Assembly (NCBI RefSeq): GCF_001613245.1
Contig: NZ_BDBZ01000014.1
Location: 62,001 to 126,000, forward strand
Reading direction: 5' to 3'
Source: Nocardia speluncae NBRC 108251
GTDB taxonomy: Bacteria > Actinomycetota > Actinomycetes > Mycobacteriales > Mycobacteriaceae
DNA: 64,000 nucleotides
Of the stretch, positions 54,547-64,000 are shown in pieces. Made by a program: the position numbers and the translations under genes. Under the pieces are notes generated by a model, which was not told where the DNA came from, made no database searches, and saw only the letters and a program-made list of their open reading frames with translations. Each line of letters begins with the position of its first letter. The stretch's first letter is position 1.

Positions 54547-56814
54547 TCAGCGCACCCGCTGCGCGGCGGCAACCATATTGCGTAGTGACGCTTCGACCTC
54601 GGCGGTGCCGCGGGTCTTCAGCCCACAATCCGGATTCACCCAGAGACGTTCGGCAGGAACGGCTTTCAGTGCTGCTTGGAGTGCGCTGGTGAGCTCCTCG
54701 GTGCTCGGCACCCGGGGCGAATGGATATCGTAGATACCGGGGCCTACCCCCGCAGCGAAGCCGGCGGCGTTCAGATCGTCGAGAACCTCCATATGCGAGC
54801 GTGCTGCCTCGATCGAGGTCACATCCGCGTCCAGGCCGGCGATCGCATCGATCACCTCACCGAATTCCGAGTAGCACAGATGGGTGTGGATCTGGATCGA
54901 ATCGGCGACCCCGGAGGTCGCCAACCGGAACGCGCCCACCGACCATTCCAGGTAGTCCTGCTGGTCGGCCGTGCGCAGCGGCAGCAGTTCGCGCAATGCC
55001 GGTTCGTCCACCTGGATGATTCGGATGCCTGCGTTCTGCAGGTCGAGGGTTTCGTCCCGGATGGCCAGCGCCACCTGGCGGGCGGATTCCCCGAGTGGCT
55101 GATCGTCACGGACGAATGACCAGGCCAGGATGGTGACGGGTCCGGTGAGCATGCCCTTCACCGGTTTGCCGGTGAGCGATTGGGCGTACCCGATCCAGTC
55201 GACCGTCATGGGTGCGGGCCGGGAGACGTCGCCGAACAGGATCGGCGGACGTACGCAACGGGTGCCGTAGGACTGGACCCAGCCCAGTTCGGTGGCCGCG
55301 AAACCGTCGAGCCGTTCGGCGAAGTACTGCACCATATCGTTGCGTTCGGGTTCGCCGTGGACCAGCACGTCGAGGCCCAGCTGCTCCTGTAGCGCGATGA
55401 CCTCGGCGATCTCCGCCCGCATCCGGCGCTCGTATTCGGCCCGGTCGATCTCGCCCTTGCGGAGCTCCGCCCGGGCCAGCCGGATCGCGGTGGTCTGCGG
55501 ATAGGAGCCGATCGTGGTGGTTGGTAGGGGCGGCAGCTGCAGCCGGTCCTGTTGCAGGGTCCGTCGCTGCGCCGCGGGGCCACGTTCGGTGGCGTCCGGG
55601 CCCAGCGCGGCCAGGCGGGCCCGAACTCGGGAGTCGGCGATCCGCGGATCGGCCCGGCGGTTCGCGATCGCGGCGCGGGCCTGTGCGAGCTCTCCCGCGA
55701 CGGCCTCGGTTCCGGTGTTCAGGCCCTCGGCCAGCACCCGGACTTCGGCGACCTTCTCGGCGCCGAAGGCGAGCCAGGAGCGCAGAGCTTCGTCGAGGTG
55801 TGTTTCCGCGGCAAGGGTGTAGGGCACGTGCAGCAGGGAGCAGGAGGTCGAGACCGCGACCGATTTCGCGCTGCCGAGCAGTGTGGCCAGGGTGGACAGG
55901 GCATGGTCCAGGTCGGTGCGCCAGACATTACGCCCGTCGACGACACCGGCGACCAGCGTCTTACCTGCCGACGCCGGGACGGCCGCCACATCGTCGACCG
56001 TCCCTCCGGCGACCAGATCGATTGCGAGTCCTTCCACATCGGTTCCAGCGAGGGCTCCCAGCGCGGGACCGGGGCTGCCGAAGTATGTGGCGACCAGGAC
56101 TGCCGGTCGATCGGCCGGTTCCGTCAGCTCGGTGTAGACCTGCCCGACCACCGCGAGTTCCTCCGTGGTGAGGTCGGTGACCAGCGCGGGTTCGTCGAGC
56201 TGGACCCAGCTCGCGCCCGCCGCGGCGAGCAGCCCGAGCAGGTCCTGGTAGAGCGGGATCAGCTCACCGATGCGTTCCAGCGCGGCGGTGCCCGCGGACT
56301 TCGAGAGTTTCAGGAAGGTGATCGGGCCGATGACGACCGGACGCGCCGGAACACCGAGTTCGAGCGCCTCGCGCAATTGCGCCAGCAATTCGCCGGGATG
56401 CAGCGCGAAGGAAGTCTGCGGATCGATCTCGGGGACCAGGTAGTGATAGTTGGTGTCGAACCATTTGGTCATCTCCAGCGGTTCCACCGAATCCGTACCG
56501 CGGGCAGCGGCGAAATAGCGGTCCAGCGGGTCGGCGATATCGGCGACCCGGGGCGGCAGGGCACCCAGCAGTGCGGCCGTATCGAGCATCTGGTCGTAGT
56601 AGGAGAAGGTGCCGACGGGAATCGAATCCAGGCCGGCGGCCTGGAGCTCGGCGTACTGATCGCGGCGCAGGGACCGCCCGGTCTCGTGCAGACGGCCGGC
56701 ATCGATACGGCCGGCCCAATAGGATTCGGTCGCGCGTTTGAGCTCGCGGCGCGGCCCCACCCGGGGCAGGCCGAGAACTGTTGCGGTGAACGGATTGTGC
56801 GAAATAGCAGTCAC
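54547..56814 (-). CDS. metE: Cobalamin-independent methionine synthase
   Basis: This 755-residue enzyme transfers methyl from methyltetrahydrofolate to homocysteine without B12. It shows two TIM-barrel halves ([21 protein letters not shown] at the start; [10 protein letters not shown] before the second barrel). The zinc ligands are in [10 protein letters not shown] (His643, Cys647) and NPDCGLKTR (Cys730). The GTG at 56814 has GGAGAA just upstream. A cobalamin riboswitch lies in its leader, so it should be silenced when B12 supports MetH. It is not part of the mycobacterial gene order here and may be an insertion. Confidence 0.95.
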   Translation of the reverse strand: MTAISHNPFTATVLGLPRVGPRRELKRATESYWAGRIDAGRLHETGRSLRRDQYAELQAAGLDSIPVGTFSYYDQMLDTAALLGALPPRVADIADPLDRYFAAARGTDSVEPLEMTKWFDTNYHYLVPEIDPQTSFALHPGELLAQLREALELGVPARPVVIGPITFLKLSKSAGTAALERIGELIPLYQDLLGLLAAAGASWVQLDEPALVTDLTTEELAVVGQVYTELTEPADRPAVLVATYFGSPGPALGALAGTDVEGLAIDLVAGGTVDDVAAVPASAGKTLVAGVVDGRNVWRTDLDHALSTLATLLGSAKSVAVSTSCSLLHVPYTLAAETHLDEALRSWLAFGAEKVAEVRVLAEGLNTGTEAVAGELAQARAAIANRRADPRIADSRVRARLAALGPDATERGPAAQRRTLQQDRLQLPPLPTTTIGSYPQTTAIRLARAELRKGEIDRAEYERRMRAEIAEVIALQEQLGLDVLVHGEPERNDMVQYFAERLDGFAATELGWVQSYGTRCVRPPILFGDVSRPAPMTVDWIGYAQSLTGKPVKGMLTGPVTILAWSFVRDDQPLGESARQVALAIRDETLDLQNAGIRIIQVDEPALRELLPLRTADQQDYLEWSVGAFRLATSGVADSIQIHTHLCYSEFGEVIDAIAGLDADVTSIEAARSHMEVLDDLNAAGFAAGVGPGIYDIHSPRVPSTEELTSALQAALKAVPAERLWVNPDCGLKTRGTAEVEASLRNMVAAAQRVR

Positions 56815-56974
56815 GGTGTTCTCCAGTGCTGACGTTCGACCGGCCATCGCCTTACGCGGGTGCACGGACACCACTGAGAACCCGGACCGCCTCGCGTGAC
56901 GGTGAGGTGCTTCAGCACTGGTGGACCGCGGCGCCCAATCCTCGAGGCGGTGGCCACCGGATACGGCGTACCCG

Positions 56975-57150
56975 GTACAACCGGCAGGTCTTCGGACTCG
57001 CGGGCTCCGGCCGGTCGGCCGACCTACTGGCTGTCGCTTCCCAGGCCGGCGCCCAGTGCTTATGACAGCGTTCGTTCTCGCTCACCGCTGCGGGACAGTT
57101 CCGGATTTCCACCGGATTCCCTCTCACCCGCTCGTTGCGGGTTTCGACGC
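56975..57150 (-). promoter_or_regulatory. Cobalamin riboswitch controlling metE
   Basis: On the minus strand the leader reads GGGAATCCGG-TGGAAATCCGG-AACTGTCCCGCAGCGGTGA, then GAAGCGACAGCCAGTAGGTC and GAGTCCGAAGACCTGCCGG. These are the conserved boxes of the AdoCbl riboswitch, in the right order and spacing. It lies about 160 bases upstream of the metE start. Established precedent: actinobacterial metE genes are repressed by B12 through such elements. Whether control is by attenuation or by ribosome-site blocking cannot be told. Confidence 0.92.
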
Positions 57151-57741
57151 CGGGGCGATCGTCCGGGGCTCCGGGTCGACCGGCCGGCGAACCAGCTGCG
57201 TCATCCACCATAACCCGGCCGGCGTGCCGAGCCGACACGACCGCCCGCCCCGTGCCGCTGGTGCGGATCGCGTCGCCGAACTGTGCCGCATCGCATCGAG
57301 CGCTGCCGGTACCGCGATCCCGCCTATCGGGCCACCGCCACCGACATGATCGGCTGCCCGACATAGCGGCCGCACGGCCGGCCGTGCAATCGCGCCGACA
57401 AGCAGAGTGCGACCGACGAGCGCAGTGTGACAGTTACGGGGCGCAGCGTGACCGTGTGCGGTGTGGCCGGGCCGCGCAGCGGAATGTGAGTGTGCTGCGG
57501 GGTCCGTGCGACCGTGCTGCCGAGCGCAGCCCGACCGCATTGCCCCGGCCCGGTGTGGCCGTGCTGCGAAGATTGCCGGGAGTTGGCCCGCTCCGGGTGG
57601 CCGCACGATCGCCCGTGGTCGCCGGTGAGATGTGACGGCAGGGTGACCAAGGTTTCGCAACCGTGCAATGCCCGGTTGTGAAGTTTCTGCGAAGTGGACT
57701 TCGGTGTCGATCCTGGATGTGGCGCCGGGTACGTTGGGTCA
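57151..57741. other. Divergent metE/pyc upstream region with short repeats
   Basis: No gene is supported in this 591-base gap. It carries the metE promoter beyond the riboswitch and the pyc promoter. A 16-base palindrome GCACGGCCGGCCGTGC lies at 57372-57387, and imperfect ~20-base repeats of the form GCGCAG-YGTGACCG occur at about 57403, 57420, 57440 and 57523. Confidence 0.45.
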
Positions 57742-60700
57742 ATGTTCTCGAAAGTCTTGGTTGCCAACCGCGGCGAGATCGCCATCCGAGCCTTCCGTGC
57801 GGCGTACGAGCTCGGTATCGGAACGGTTGCCGTCTTCCCGCATGAGGATCGCAATTCGGTCCACCGCCTGAAGGCGGACGAGGCATACGAGATCGGTGAG
57901 GAAGGTCATCCCGTCCGGGCCTATCTCTCGGTCGAGGCGATCATCGAGGCGGCCAAGACCGCCGGCGCCGACGCGATCTATCCGGGATACGGGTTCCTGT
58001 CCGAGAATCCGGATCTGGCTGCCGCCTGTGCACAGGAGGGAATCACCTTCATCGGGCCGTCGGCCGAGGTCCTGGAACTCGCCGGTAACAAGGCGCGTGC
58101 GATCGCGGCGGCGAAGGCGGCCGGGCTGCCGGTCCTGAATTCCAGCGCACCTTCCGCGGACGTCGGTGAACTGCTCGCGGCGGCCGAATCCATGGAGTTC
58201 CCGGTGTTCGTGAAGGCGGTCGCCGGTGGCGGTGGCCGCGGTATGCGCCGGGTGCAGGCGCGCGAACAGCTACGGGAGGCGATCGAGGCGGCCTCGCGGG
58301 AAGCCGAATCGGCGTTCGGCGATGCCACGGTCTTCCTGGAACAGGCGGTGGTCAACCCGCGCCATATCGAGGTGCAGATCCTGGCCGATACCCACGGCAA
58401 TGTGATGCACCTGTTCGAGCGGGACTGTTCGCTGCAACGGCGGCACCAGAAGGTGATCGAGCTGGCGCCCGCCCCGAACCTGGATCCCGCACTGCGGGAC
58501 CGGATCTGCGCCGACGCGGTGGCGTTCGCCCGGCAGATCGGTTACAGCTGCGCGGGAACCGTCGAATTCCTGCTCGACGAGCGCGGGAACCATGTCTTCA
58601 TCGAGATGAATCCCCGTATCCAGGTCGAGCACACGGTGACCGAGGAGATCACCGATGTCGATCTGGTGCAGTCGCAGCTGCGGATCGCAGCAGGGGAGAG
58701 CCTGGACGATCTGGGCTTGAGCCAGGACAAGGTGACCATTCGTGGCGCCGCGCTGCAGTGCCGGATCACCACCGAGGACCCGGCCAACGGGTTCCGCCCC
58801 GATACCGGCCGGATCACCGCTTACCGCACGCCCGGCGGCGCCGGTATCCGGCTCGACGGCGGCGCGAACCTCGGCGCCGAGATCGGTGCCTACTTCGATT
58901 CGATGCTGGTGAAGCTCACCTGCCGGGGCCGGGATTTCCCGGCGGCGGTGGCACGGGCGCGCCGGGCGCTGATGGAGTTCCGGATCCGCGGTGTCACCAC
59001 GAATATCCAGTTCCTGCTGGCAGTGCTCGACGACCCCGATTTCCGAGCCGGGCGGGTTACCACCTCGTTCATCGACGAGCGCCCCCAGCTGCTGTCCTTG
59101 CGCGAACCGGCCGACCGCGGCACCAAGATCCTGAACTATCTGGCCGACGTCACCGTCAACAAACCGCACGGGGCGCGGCCGACAGCGGTGTACCCGCACG
59201 ACAAACTGCCGGCGATCGACCTGTCGGTGCCGCCGCCGGACGGTTCCCGGCAGAAGCTGCTGACCCTGGGCCCGGAAGGGTTCGCGCGGGCCCTGCGCGA
59301 ACAGAAAGCCGTGGGGGTCACCGACACCACGTTCCGGGACGCCCACCAGTCGCTGCTGGCGACCCGGGTGCGCACCAACGGCCTGCTCGATGTCGCCGGG
59401 CACGTCGCCCGGCTCACCCCTGAGCTGCTCTCGGTCGAATGCTGGGGCGGCGCGACCTACGATGTGGCGCTGCGGTTCCTGTACGAGGATCCGTGGGAGC
59501 GGCTGGCCGCACTGCGTGAGGCGATGCCGAATATCTGCTTGCAGATGCTGCTGCGCGGCCGCAACACCGTCGGCTACACCCCGTATCCGGAACGGGTGAC
59601 CAGGGCGTTCGTCGCCGAGGCCACCGAAACCGGGATCGATATCTTCCGGATCTTCGACGCGCTCAACAATGTCGACCAGATGCGTCCGGCGATCGACGCG
59701 GTCCGCGAAACGCGTACGGCGGTGGCCGAGGTGGCGTTGAGCTACACGGGGGATCTCGCCGATCCCGACGAGAAGCTCTACACGCTGGACTACTACCTGA
59801 AATTGGCCGAGCAGATCGTCGATGCCGGCGCGCATGTGCTCGCGATCAAAGATATGGCCGGTCTGCTGCGGGCCCCGGCGGCGGCGAAACTGGTGACGGC
59901 GCTGCGCAGCAATTTCGATCTGCCCGTCCATGTGCACACCCATGACACCCCGGGCGGTCAGCTCGCGACCTATCTGGCGGCGTGGCAGGCCGGGGCCGAC
60001 GCGGTGGACGGTGCGTCCGCGGCGATGGCCGGCACCACCAGCCAGCCCGCGCTTTCTGCGATCGTCGCGGCCGCCGCGCACAGCGAGCACGACACCGGCC
60101 TGAATCTGGGCAATGTCTGCGATCTGGAGCCCTACTGGGAGGCGCTGCGCAAGGTGTATGCGCCGTTCGAGTCCGGGCTGCCCGCTCCGACTGGACGTGT
60201 CTACACCCATGAGATCCCCGGCGGCCAGCTGTCCAATCTGCGCCAGCAGGCCATCGCACTGGGCTTGGGCGACCGCTTCGAGGAAGTGGAGGCGAAATAC
60301 GCCGCGGCCGACCGGCTGTTGGGCCGGTTGATCAAGGTGACCCCGTCGTCGAAGGTGGTCGGCGATCTCGCGTTGTCGCTGGTCGGCTCCGGTATCGAGA
60401 TCGAGGACTTCGCCGCCGATCCGGGTCGCTACGACATCCCCGATTCGGTGATCGGTTTCCTGCGCGGCGAACTCGGTACTCCCGCCGGTGGCTGGCCCGA
60501 ACCGTTCCGGGAGAAGGCGCTCGCCGGGCGCAGCGCCGCCAAACCGGAGACGCCGTTGACGGCCGCGGACGAGGCCGGGTTGGCGGGCACTTCCCAGGAG
60601 CGCCGCGCGACCCTCAACCGGCTGCTGTTCCCGGCGCCCACCGCCGAATTCCTCGCCCACCGTGAGAAGTACGGCGATACCACCGGGCTGTCGGCGAATC

Positions 60701-61140
60701 AGTTCTTCTACGGTCTACGGCACGGCGAGGAGCACCGCGTCCAGCTGGAGAAGGGCGTCATCCTGCTGATCGGGCTGGAAGCCATTGCCGAACCGGACGA
60801 ACGCGGTATGCGCACGGTGATGTGCATTCTCAACGGGCAGCTGCGCCCGGTCTCGGTGCGGGATCGCTCCATTGCCAGTGAGATCCCGGCTGCGGAGAAG
60901 GCCGATAAGAACAATCCGCACCATATCGCCGCGCCCTTCGCCGGTGTCGTCACCCTGACCGTCGCCGAGGGTGATCGAGTCGCCGCCGGCGATACGATCG
61001 CGACTATCGAGGCCATGAAGATGGAGGCGGCCATCACCGCGCCGCGCGGGGGAGTGGTGGGCCGGGTTGCCATCACCCAGGTGCAGCAGGTCGAGGGCGG
61101 TGACCTGCTGATCGAACTGGGCGGACGCGAATCCGAATGA
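57742..61140 (+). CDS. pyc: Pyruvate carboxylase
   Basis: This 1132-residue biotin enzyme makes oxaloacetate from pyruvate for anaplerosis. The biotin carboxylase domain covers about 1-450 (KVLVANRGEIAIRAFRAAYELG, KAVAGGGGRGMRRV, EMNPRIQVEHTVTEE). The carboxyltransferase domain runs from about 525 (VTDTTFRDAHQSLLATRVRTNGLLDVA, VECWGGATYDVALRFL, HTHDTPGGQLATYLAAWQAGADAVDGA). The biotinyl domain at the end carries EAMKMEAAIT. ATG at 57742 gives the canonical start. It overlaps rsmD by 4 bases. Confidence 0.96.
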   Translation: MFSKVLVANRGEIAIRAFRAAYELGIGTVAVFPHEDRNSVHRLKADEAYEIGEEGHPVRAYLSVEAIIEAAKTAGADAIYPGYGFLSENPDLAAACAQEGITFIGPSAEVLELAGNKARAIAAAKAAGLPVLNSSAPSADVGELLAAAESMEFPVFVKAVAGGGGRGMRRVQAREQLREAIEAASREAESAFGDATVFLEQAVVNPRHIEVQILADTHGNVMHLFERDCSLQRRHQKVIELAPAPNLDPALRDRICADAVAFARQIGYSCAGTVEFLLDERGNHVFIEMNPRIQVEHTVTEEITDVDLVQSQLRIAAGESLDDLGLSQDKVTIRGAALQCRITTEDPANGFRPDTGRITAYRTPGGAGIRLDGGANLGAEIGAYFDSMLVKLTCRGRDFPAAVARARRALMEFRIRGVTTNIQFLLAVLDDPDFRAGRVTTSFIDERPQLLSLREPADRGTKILNYLADVTVNKPHGARPTAVYPHDKLPAIDLSVPPPDGSRQKLLTLGPEGFARALREQKAVGVTDTTFRDAHQSLLATRVRTNGLLDVAGHVARLTPELLSVECWGGATYDVALRFLYEDPWERLAALREAMPNICLQMLLRGRNTVGYTPYPERVTRAFVAEATETGIDIFRIFDALNNVDQMRPAIDAVRETRTAVAEVALSYTGDLADPDEKLYTLDYYLKLAEQIVDAGAHVLAIKDMAGLLRAPAAAKLVTALRSNFDLPVHVHTHDTPGGQLATYLAAWQAGADAVDGASAAMAGTTSQPALSAIVAAAAHSEHDTGLNLGNVCDLEPYWEALRKVYAPFESGLPAPTGRVYTHEIPGGQLSNLRQQAIALGLGDRFEEVEAKYAAADRLLGRLIKVTPSSKVVGDLALSLVGSGIEIEDFAADPGRYDIPDSVIGFLRGELGTPAGGWPEPFREKALAGRSAAKPETPLTAADEAGLAGTSQERRATLNRLLFPAPTAEFLAHREKYGDTTGLSANQFFYGLRHGEEHRVQLEKGVILLIGLEAIAEPDERGMRTVMCILNGQLRPVSVRDRSIASEIPAAEKADKNNPHHIAAPFAGVVTLTVAEGDRVAAGDTIATIEAMKMEAAITAPRGGVVGRVAITQVQQVEGGDLLIELGGRESE

Positions 61141-61730
61141 CCCGGATCGTCGCCGGAACGGCCGGCGGGCGGCGCCTGCGGGTACCGCCCGCCGGGACCC
61201 GGCCCACCTCGGACCGGGTGCGGGAGGCGCTGTTCTCCTCGATCGAGGCCCGGATGGATCTGGACGGCGTCCGCGTACTCGATCTGTACGCGGGGTCGGG
61301 TGCGCTGGGGCTCGAGGCGTTGTCCCGTGGCGCCGGGGCCGCGTTGCTGGTCGAATCGGATCGGCGGGCGGCGGCGGTGCTGCGCGGCAATATCTCGGAT
61401 CTTGGGCTGAGGGCCGCGCAGGTGCGGGTCGGTGCGGTGGCGCAGGTGCTGGCGCAGGCCGGTTCGGGCGATTTCGACCTGGTCTTCGCCGATCCGCCCT
61501 ACGATCTGCCTACCGCGGCCGTCGAGAGGGATATCGGCGCGCTGGCCGCCTACGGCTGGCTGGCCGAGGATGCGCTGATGCTCGTCGAACGATCCGCCCG
61601 TTCGGCGGAGATTGCGTGGCCGGCGGGGTTCGCCGGGCGTGCGCCGAAACGCTACGGGGAAACCCGGATCGAGTCCGCCGTATACGTCGGCGCCGGCGCG
61701 GTGGATTCCGCTGCACCTGCTAGCGTCTGA
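61137..61730 (+). CDS. rsmD: 16S rRNA (guanine(966)-N2)-methyltransferase
   Basis: This 197-residue SAM-dependent methyltransferase modifies G966 of 16S rRNA. It begins MTRIVAGTAGGRRLRVPPAGTRPTSDRVREALFSSI, has the SAM motif VRVLDLYAGSGALGLEALSRGA, and the catalytic DPPY in FDLVFADPPYDLP. Its start overlaps the pyc stop (ATGA) and coaD begins 3 bases after its stop, so pyc-rsmD-coaD form one translationally linked operon. Confidence 0.95.
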   Translation: MTRIVAGTAGGRRLRVPPAGTRPTSDRVREALFSSIEARMDLDGVRVLDLYAGSGALGLEALSRGAGAALLVESDRRAAAVLRGNISDLGLRAAQVRVGAVAQVLAQAGSGDFDLVFADPPYDLPTAAVERDIGALAAYGWLAEDALMLVERSARSAEIAWPAGFAGRAPKRYGETRIESAVYVGAGAVDSAAPASV

Positions 61731-61733
61731 GTC

Positions 61734-62219
61734 ATGGCAGGAGCATTGTGCCCGGGCTCGTTCGATCCGGTGACCAACGGCCACCTCGATGTATTCCGCC
61801 GGGTGGCGGCCCAGTTCGACGAGGTCGTCGTCACGGTGAATGTGAACAAGAAGAAACAAGGCATGTTCAGCATCGAAGAGCGCATGGAGATGTTGCGCGA
61901 TGCCACCGCCGATCTGCCGAATGTGCGGGTCGCGTCCTGGGCCGGCCTGACCGTCGACTTCGCCCGGGAGCAGGGGATCTCCGCGATCGTCAAGGGTCTG
62001 CGCGATGCCGGGGATTTCGGCTACGAACTGCAGATGGCGCAGATGAACAAGAAGCTCGCCGGGGTGGACACCTTCTTCATTGCCACCAACCCGGCGTTCA
62101 GCTATCTGTCCAGCTCACTGGTCAAGGAAGTGGCGGCGTTCGGCGGCGATGTCAGCGATATGCTGCCGCCGCTGGTGCACAAGCGTCTACTGGACCGGCT
62201 CGCCGAGCGCGCCGGCTGA
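61734..62219 (+). CDS. coaD: Phosphopantetheine adenylyltransferase
   Basis: This 161-residue enzyme catalyses the penultimate step of coenzyme A synthesis. It starts [31 protein letters not shown] with the nucleotidyltransferase TxGH-type motif, and ends with the ISSTLVKE-equivalent [25 protein letters not shown]. Length is standard. The stop codon abuts the convergent GtrA stop, forming TGATCA at 62217-62222. Confidence 0.96.
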   Translation: MAGALCPGSFDPVTNGHLDVFRRVAAQFDEVVVTVNVNKKKQGMFSIEERMEMLRDATADLPNVRVASWAGLTVDFAREQGISAIVKGLRDAGDFGYELQMAQMNKKLAGVDTFFIATNPAFSYLSSSLVKEVAAFGGDVSDMLPPLVHKRLLDRLAERAG

Positions 62220-62762
62220 TCACTCACGGGCGGCGCTCACTTCCCGGGCCCGCCGCAGCGGCCGGAACACCAGGCCGCGCAGCGCCAGGAAGCGTAGCCC
62301 GCCCACGGCGGCGCTGATCGCCAGCACGCCTGCGGCCTGCACCGGTTGGGCCATCGTGGGGGCGAGAACTTCCAGTGCGGCGAGGGCCGCCGTACTGATT
62401 CCCAGGCCGAGCAGCGCCAGGCCGCCGCCCTCCCACTGCGCGGTGAACCAGCCCACCCGCTCGGCCGCGTGGAAGGTGAGGCGGCGGTGCAGTTCGTTGG
62501 CCAGGACCGTGCTCACCACCGAACCTGCGACATTGGCCAGCAGGGTGCCTGCGCCGGCCAGGCTGAGGAAGAGCAGGACGTAGGAGATATTGCTCAGGCC
62601 GCCCACCAGTGCGAACCGGATCAACTGTGGAAATGCCCGGTCGCCGCGCAGATACCGGAGCAGGCGCTGCTGCCAGGCCACCGGGTCGATGTGTTCCGGC
62701 CAATCGATATCCAGATCCCCGGCGGACACTGCCCTGGAGGAGGGCAGTTGCAGGATGGTCAT
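62220..62762 (-). CDS. GtrA family membrane protein
   Basis: This 180-residue protein has a cytoplasmic N-tail of about 48 residues and four membrane helices: LIRFALVGGLSNISYVLLFLSL, LLANVAGSVVSTVLANELHRRLTF, LALLGLGISTAALAAL and VLAISAAVGGLRFLALRGLVF. FALVGG, NELHRRLTF and the FLALRGLVFR end are typical of GtrA, which moves lipid-linked sugars in wall-polysaccharide synthesis. Glycosyltransferase partners are not in the window. Confidence 0.85.
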   Translation of the reverse strand: MTILQLPSSRAVSAGDLDIDWPEHIDPVAWQQRLLRYLRGDRAFPQLIRFALVGGLSNISYVLLFLSLAGAGTLLANVAGSVVSTVLANELHRRLTFHAAERVGWFTAQWEGGGLALLGLGISTAALAALEVLAPTMAQPVQAAGVLAISAAVGGLRFLALRGLVFRPLRRAREVSAARE

Positions 62763-62987
62763 GGGCGGTTCCGATCGGGCAAGGGTCAGGCGGTCGATCG
62801 CGGTGCGATACGACTCCTACGAATTTAACATCAAGCGGAGAAGTCGTCTCCAGTTGATCCCCCGGAAGTCTGTGGATATCCGCCGGAAGTAGCGACACAC
62901 CGAAAGTTGGCTCGGCTCAGCCGACGGGCCGGGGCACACTGGGAACGGCGTGATATTTCGCCGATCGTCAGCAGGAGGGCACTGAGC

Positions 62988-63734
62988 ATGTACCGGGTAT
63001 TCGAGGCGCTCGACGAACTGGTCGCCATAGTCGAGGAGGCACGCGGGATACCCGCGACGCGTAACTGCATCGTCCCGCGTCCGGAAACGCTCGATCTGCT
63101 CGACGATGTGCGTGACGCACTGCCGGCCGAGATCGACGATGCCCAGGATGTGCTCGACCATCGTGACAAGATCGTCGACGACGCCCGCGGTCTGGCCGAG
63201 GAAACTGTCCGTACCGCCGACGAACAGGCCACCACCGCCGTGGCCGACGCCCGCGCCGAAGCCGACAGGATCCTCGCCGAGGCGAAGGCGCATGCCGACC
63301 GCATGGTCGCCGAGGCCACCGCGCATGCCGACCGGATGGTCGATACCGCCACGAACGAAGCACAGCGCCTGGTCGCCGACGCCAAGGCCGAATACGAATC
63401 GGTCACCGGCCGGGCCCGCGCCGAAGCCGACCGGATGGGCGAAGCCGGCCGGGCCTCCTACGACCGGTCGGTGGCCGACGGTCAGGCCGAACAGCGGCGC
63501 CTGGTGGAGGAGACCGAGGTCGTGCGGTCCGCGCACGCGGAATCGGCCCGGTTGATCGATACCGCGCAGGCCGACGCCGACCGGATGCGGGCCGACTGCG
63601 ACCACTACGTCGACAGCAAGCTCGCCGAATTCGAAGAGACCCTCGGCGGCGCCCTGCGCACCGTGGGCCGCGGTCGTCAGCAGTTGCGCAACGGATCGGG
63701 AGTGCCGGACTATGCGGGGGAGTTCCGCCGCTAG
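62988..63734 (+). CDS. sepIVA: SepIVA-like septation factor (DivIVA-domain coiled coil)
   Basis: This 248-residue cytoplasmic protein is predicted to be a long coiled coil. The N-terminus MYRVFEALDELVAIVEEARGIPATRNCIVPRPETLDLLDDVRDALPAEIDDAQDVLDHRDKIVDDA matches the mycobacterial septum-site factor SepIVA. The middle (about 85-215) is Ala/Glu/Asp-rich heptad sequence with repeated ADRM units, ending LAEFEETLGGALRTVGRGRQQLRNG. A GCAGGAGGG site precedes the ATG. It is followed by a DUF177 gene, the conserved order. It should act in cell division and growth. Confidence 0.92.
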   Translation: MYRVFEALDELVAIVEEARGIPATRNCIVPRPETLDLLDDVRDALPAEIDDAQDVLDHRDKIVDDARGLAEETVRTADEQATTAVADARAEADRILAEAKAHADRMVAEATAHADRMVDTATNEAQRLVADAKAEYESVTGRARAEADRMGEAGRASYDRSVADGQAEQRRLVEETEVVRSAHAESARLIDTAQADADRMRADCDHYVDSKLAEFEETLGGALRTVGRGRQQLRNGSGVPDYAGEFRR

Positions 63735-63844
63735 CCACCGGACAATTTTGCAGGTAACCGCCCGTTTCGCGTACTGTGGTGTGGTTGCTCGCCGAATCCG
63801 GCCCATACCCTGATACCCCGAACGACCCAGTGGAGTGTTCTTCG

Positions 63845-64000
63845 ATGCCTGCCGATACAACCGCGCGCTCGCGTTCCGGTGCACGCCGTGCGCACGACGC
63901 GGGTTTCGTGCTGGATATCCGCAGTCTCGGTCGCGCCCCGGGATCCATGCGCAAACTGCGGCGAACCGTCACCACCTCCGAACAGCTCGGCCTGGACCTG
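63845..64000 (+). CDS. DUF177 (YceD-like) protein, truncated by window end
   Basis: Only the first 52 codons are present: MPADTTARSRSGARRAHDAGFVLDIRSLGRAPGSMRKLRRTV. The FVLDIRSLGRAPGSM segment is the typical start of actinobacterial DUF177 proteins, which lie upstream of rpmF/rnc and are thought to act in 23S rRNA processing. Position after sepIVA supports this. Confidence 0.85.
   Translation, partial: MPADTTARSRSGARRAHDAGFVLDIRSLGRAPGSMRKLRRTVTTSEQLGLDL

Noticed and set aside
57124..57660. Overlapping frames on both strands upstream of pyc (up to 178 codons)
   Set aside because: They overlap the cobalamin riboswitch or the repeat region and give low-complexity His/Arg/Pro-rich translations.

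Overview
The window is high-GC actinobacterial DNA, almost certainly from a mycolic-acid-containing genus (Mycobacteriales), with Nocardia the best guess. The evidence is the gene order from about 23.4 kb to the right end. It closely follows the block known from Mycobacterium: serA, leuB, MFS, FAH hydrolase, gltX, tRNA-Gln/tRNA-Glu, PPOX, IclR, leuCD, hupB, mutT1, ppk, cofC/fbiD, gpsA, ddl, DUF3515, thiL, ung, rpmB, DAK2 protein, recG, pyc, rsmD, coaD, then sepIVA and DUF177. This is recognition from protein sequence and order; no search was run.

Layout. 0-8.3 kb is accessory: a truncated orphan gene, a decayed TetR gene, a CPBP protease/histidine kinase/response regulator operon on the minus strand, an MFS exporter with its TetR repressor, a broken VOC gene, and a TetR/hydrolase pair. 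8.6-19.8 kb (minus) is one long urea locus, urtABCDE-gntR-urea carboxylase-allophanate hydrolase, which imports urea and degrades it with ATP and biotin rather than with nickel urease. 20.1-22.1 kb holds a second ClpP system: an active ClpP1-like subunit, a ClpP2-like subunit whose catalytic Ser is Ala, and a ClgR/PopR-type regulator with a perfect operator-like palindrome. 22.3-23.2 kb has a secreted Arg-Asp repeat protein and a cold shock protein.

23.4-36 kb is mostly amino-acid and tRNA metabolism: serA, leuB, gltX, two tRNAs, leuCD with a divergent IclR regulator. Two broken genes (Uma2 and a chloramphenicol-phosphotransferase-like kinase) sit between them. 36-48 kb carries hupB, mutT1-ppk-cofC, gpsA-ddl, thiL-ung, two small secreted or membrane-anchored proteins, a hydrolase and an enoyl-CoA hydratase/GNAT pair. 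48.9-64 kb carries rpmB, the DAK2 protein, recG, metE under a cobalamin riboswitch, pyc-rsmD-coaD, a GtrA protein, sepIVA and the start of a DUF177 gene.

Working together: the urt/uca/atzF operon supplies ammonia from urea. serA, leuBCD and metE feed amino-acid synthesis, with metE shut off when B12 is present. ppk, mutT1 and hupB link stress and chromosome functions. The most unusual locus is the second ClpP pair with a predicted dead subunit and its own regulator.
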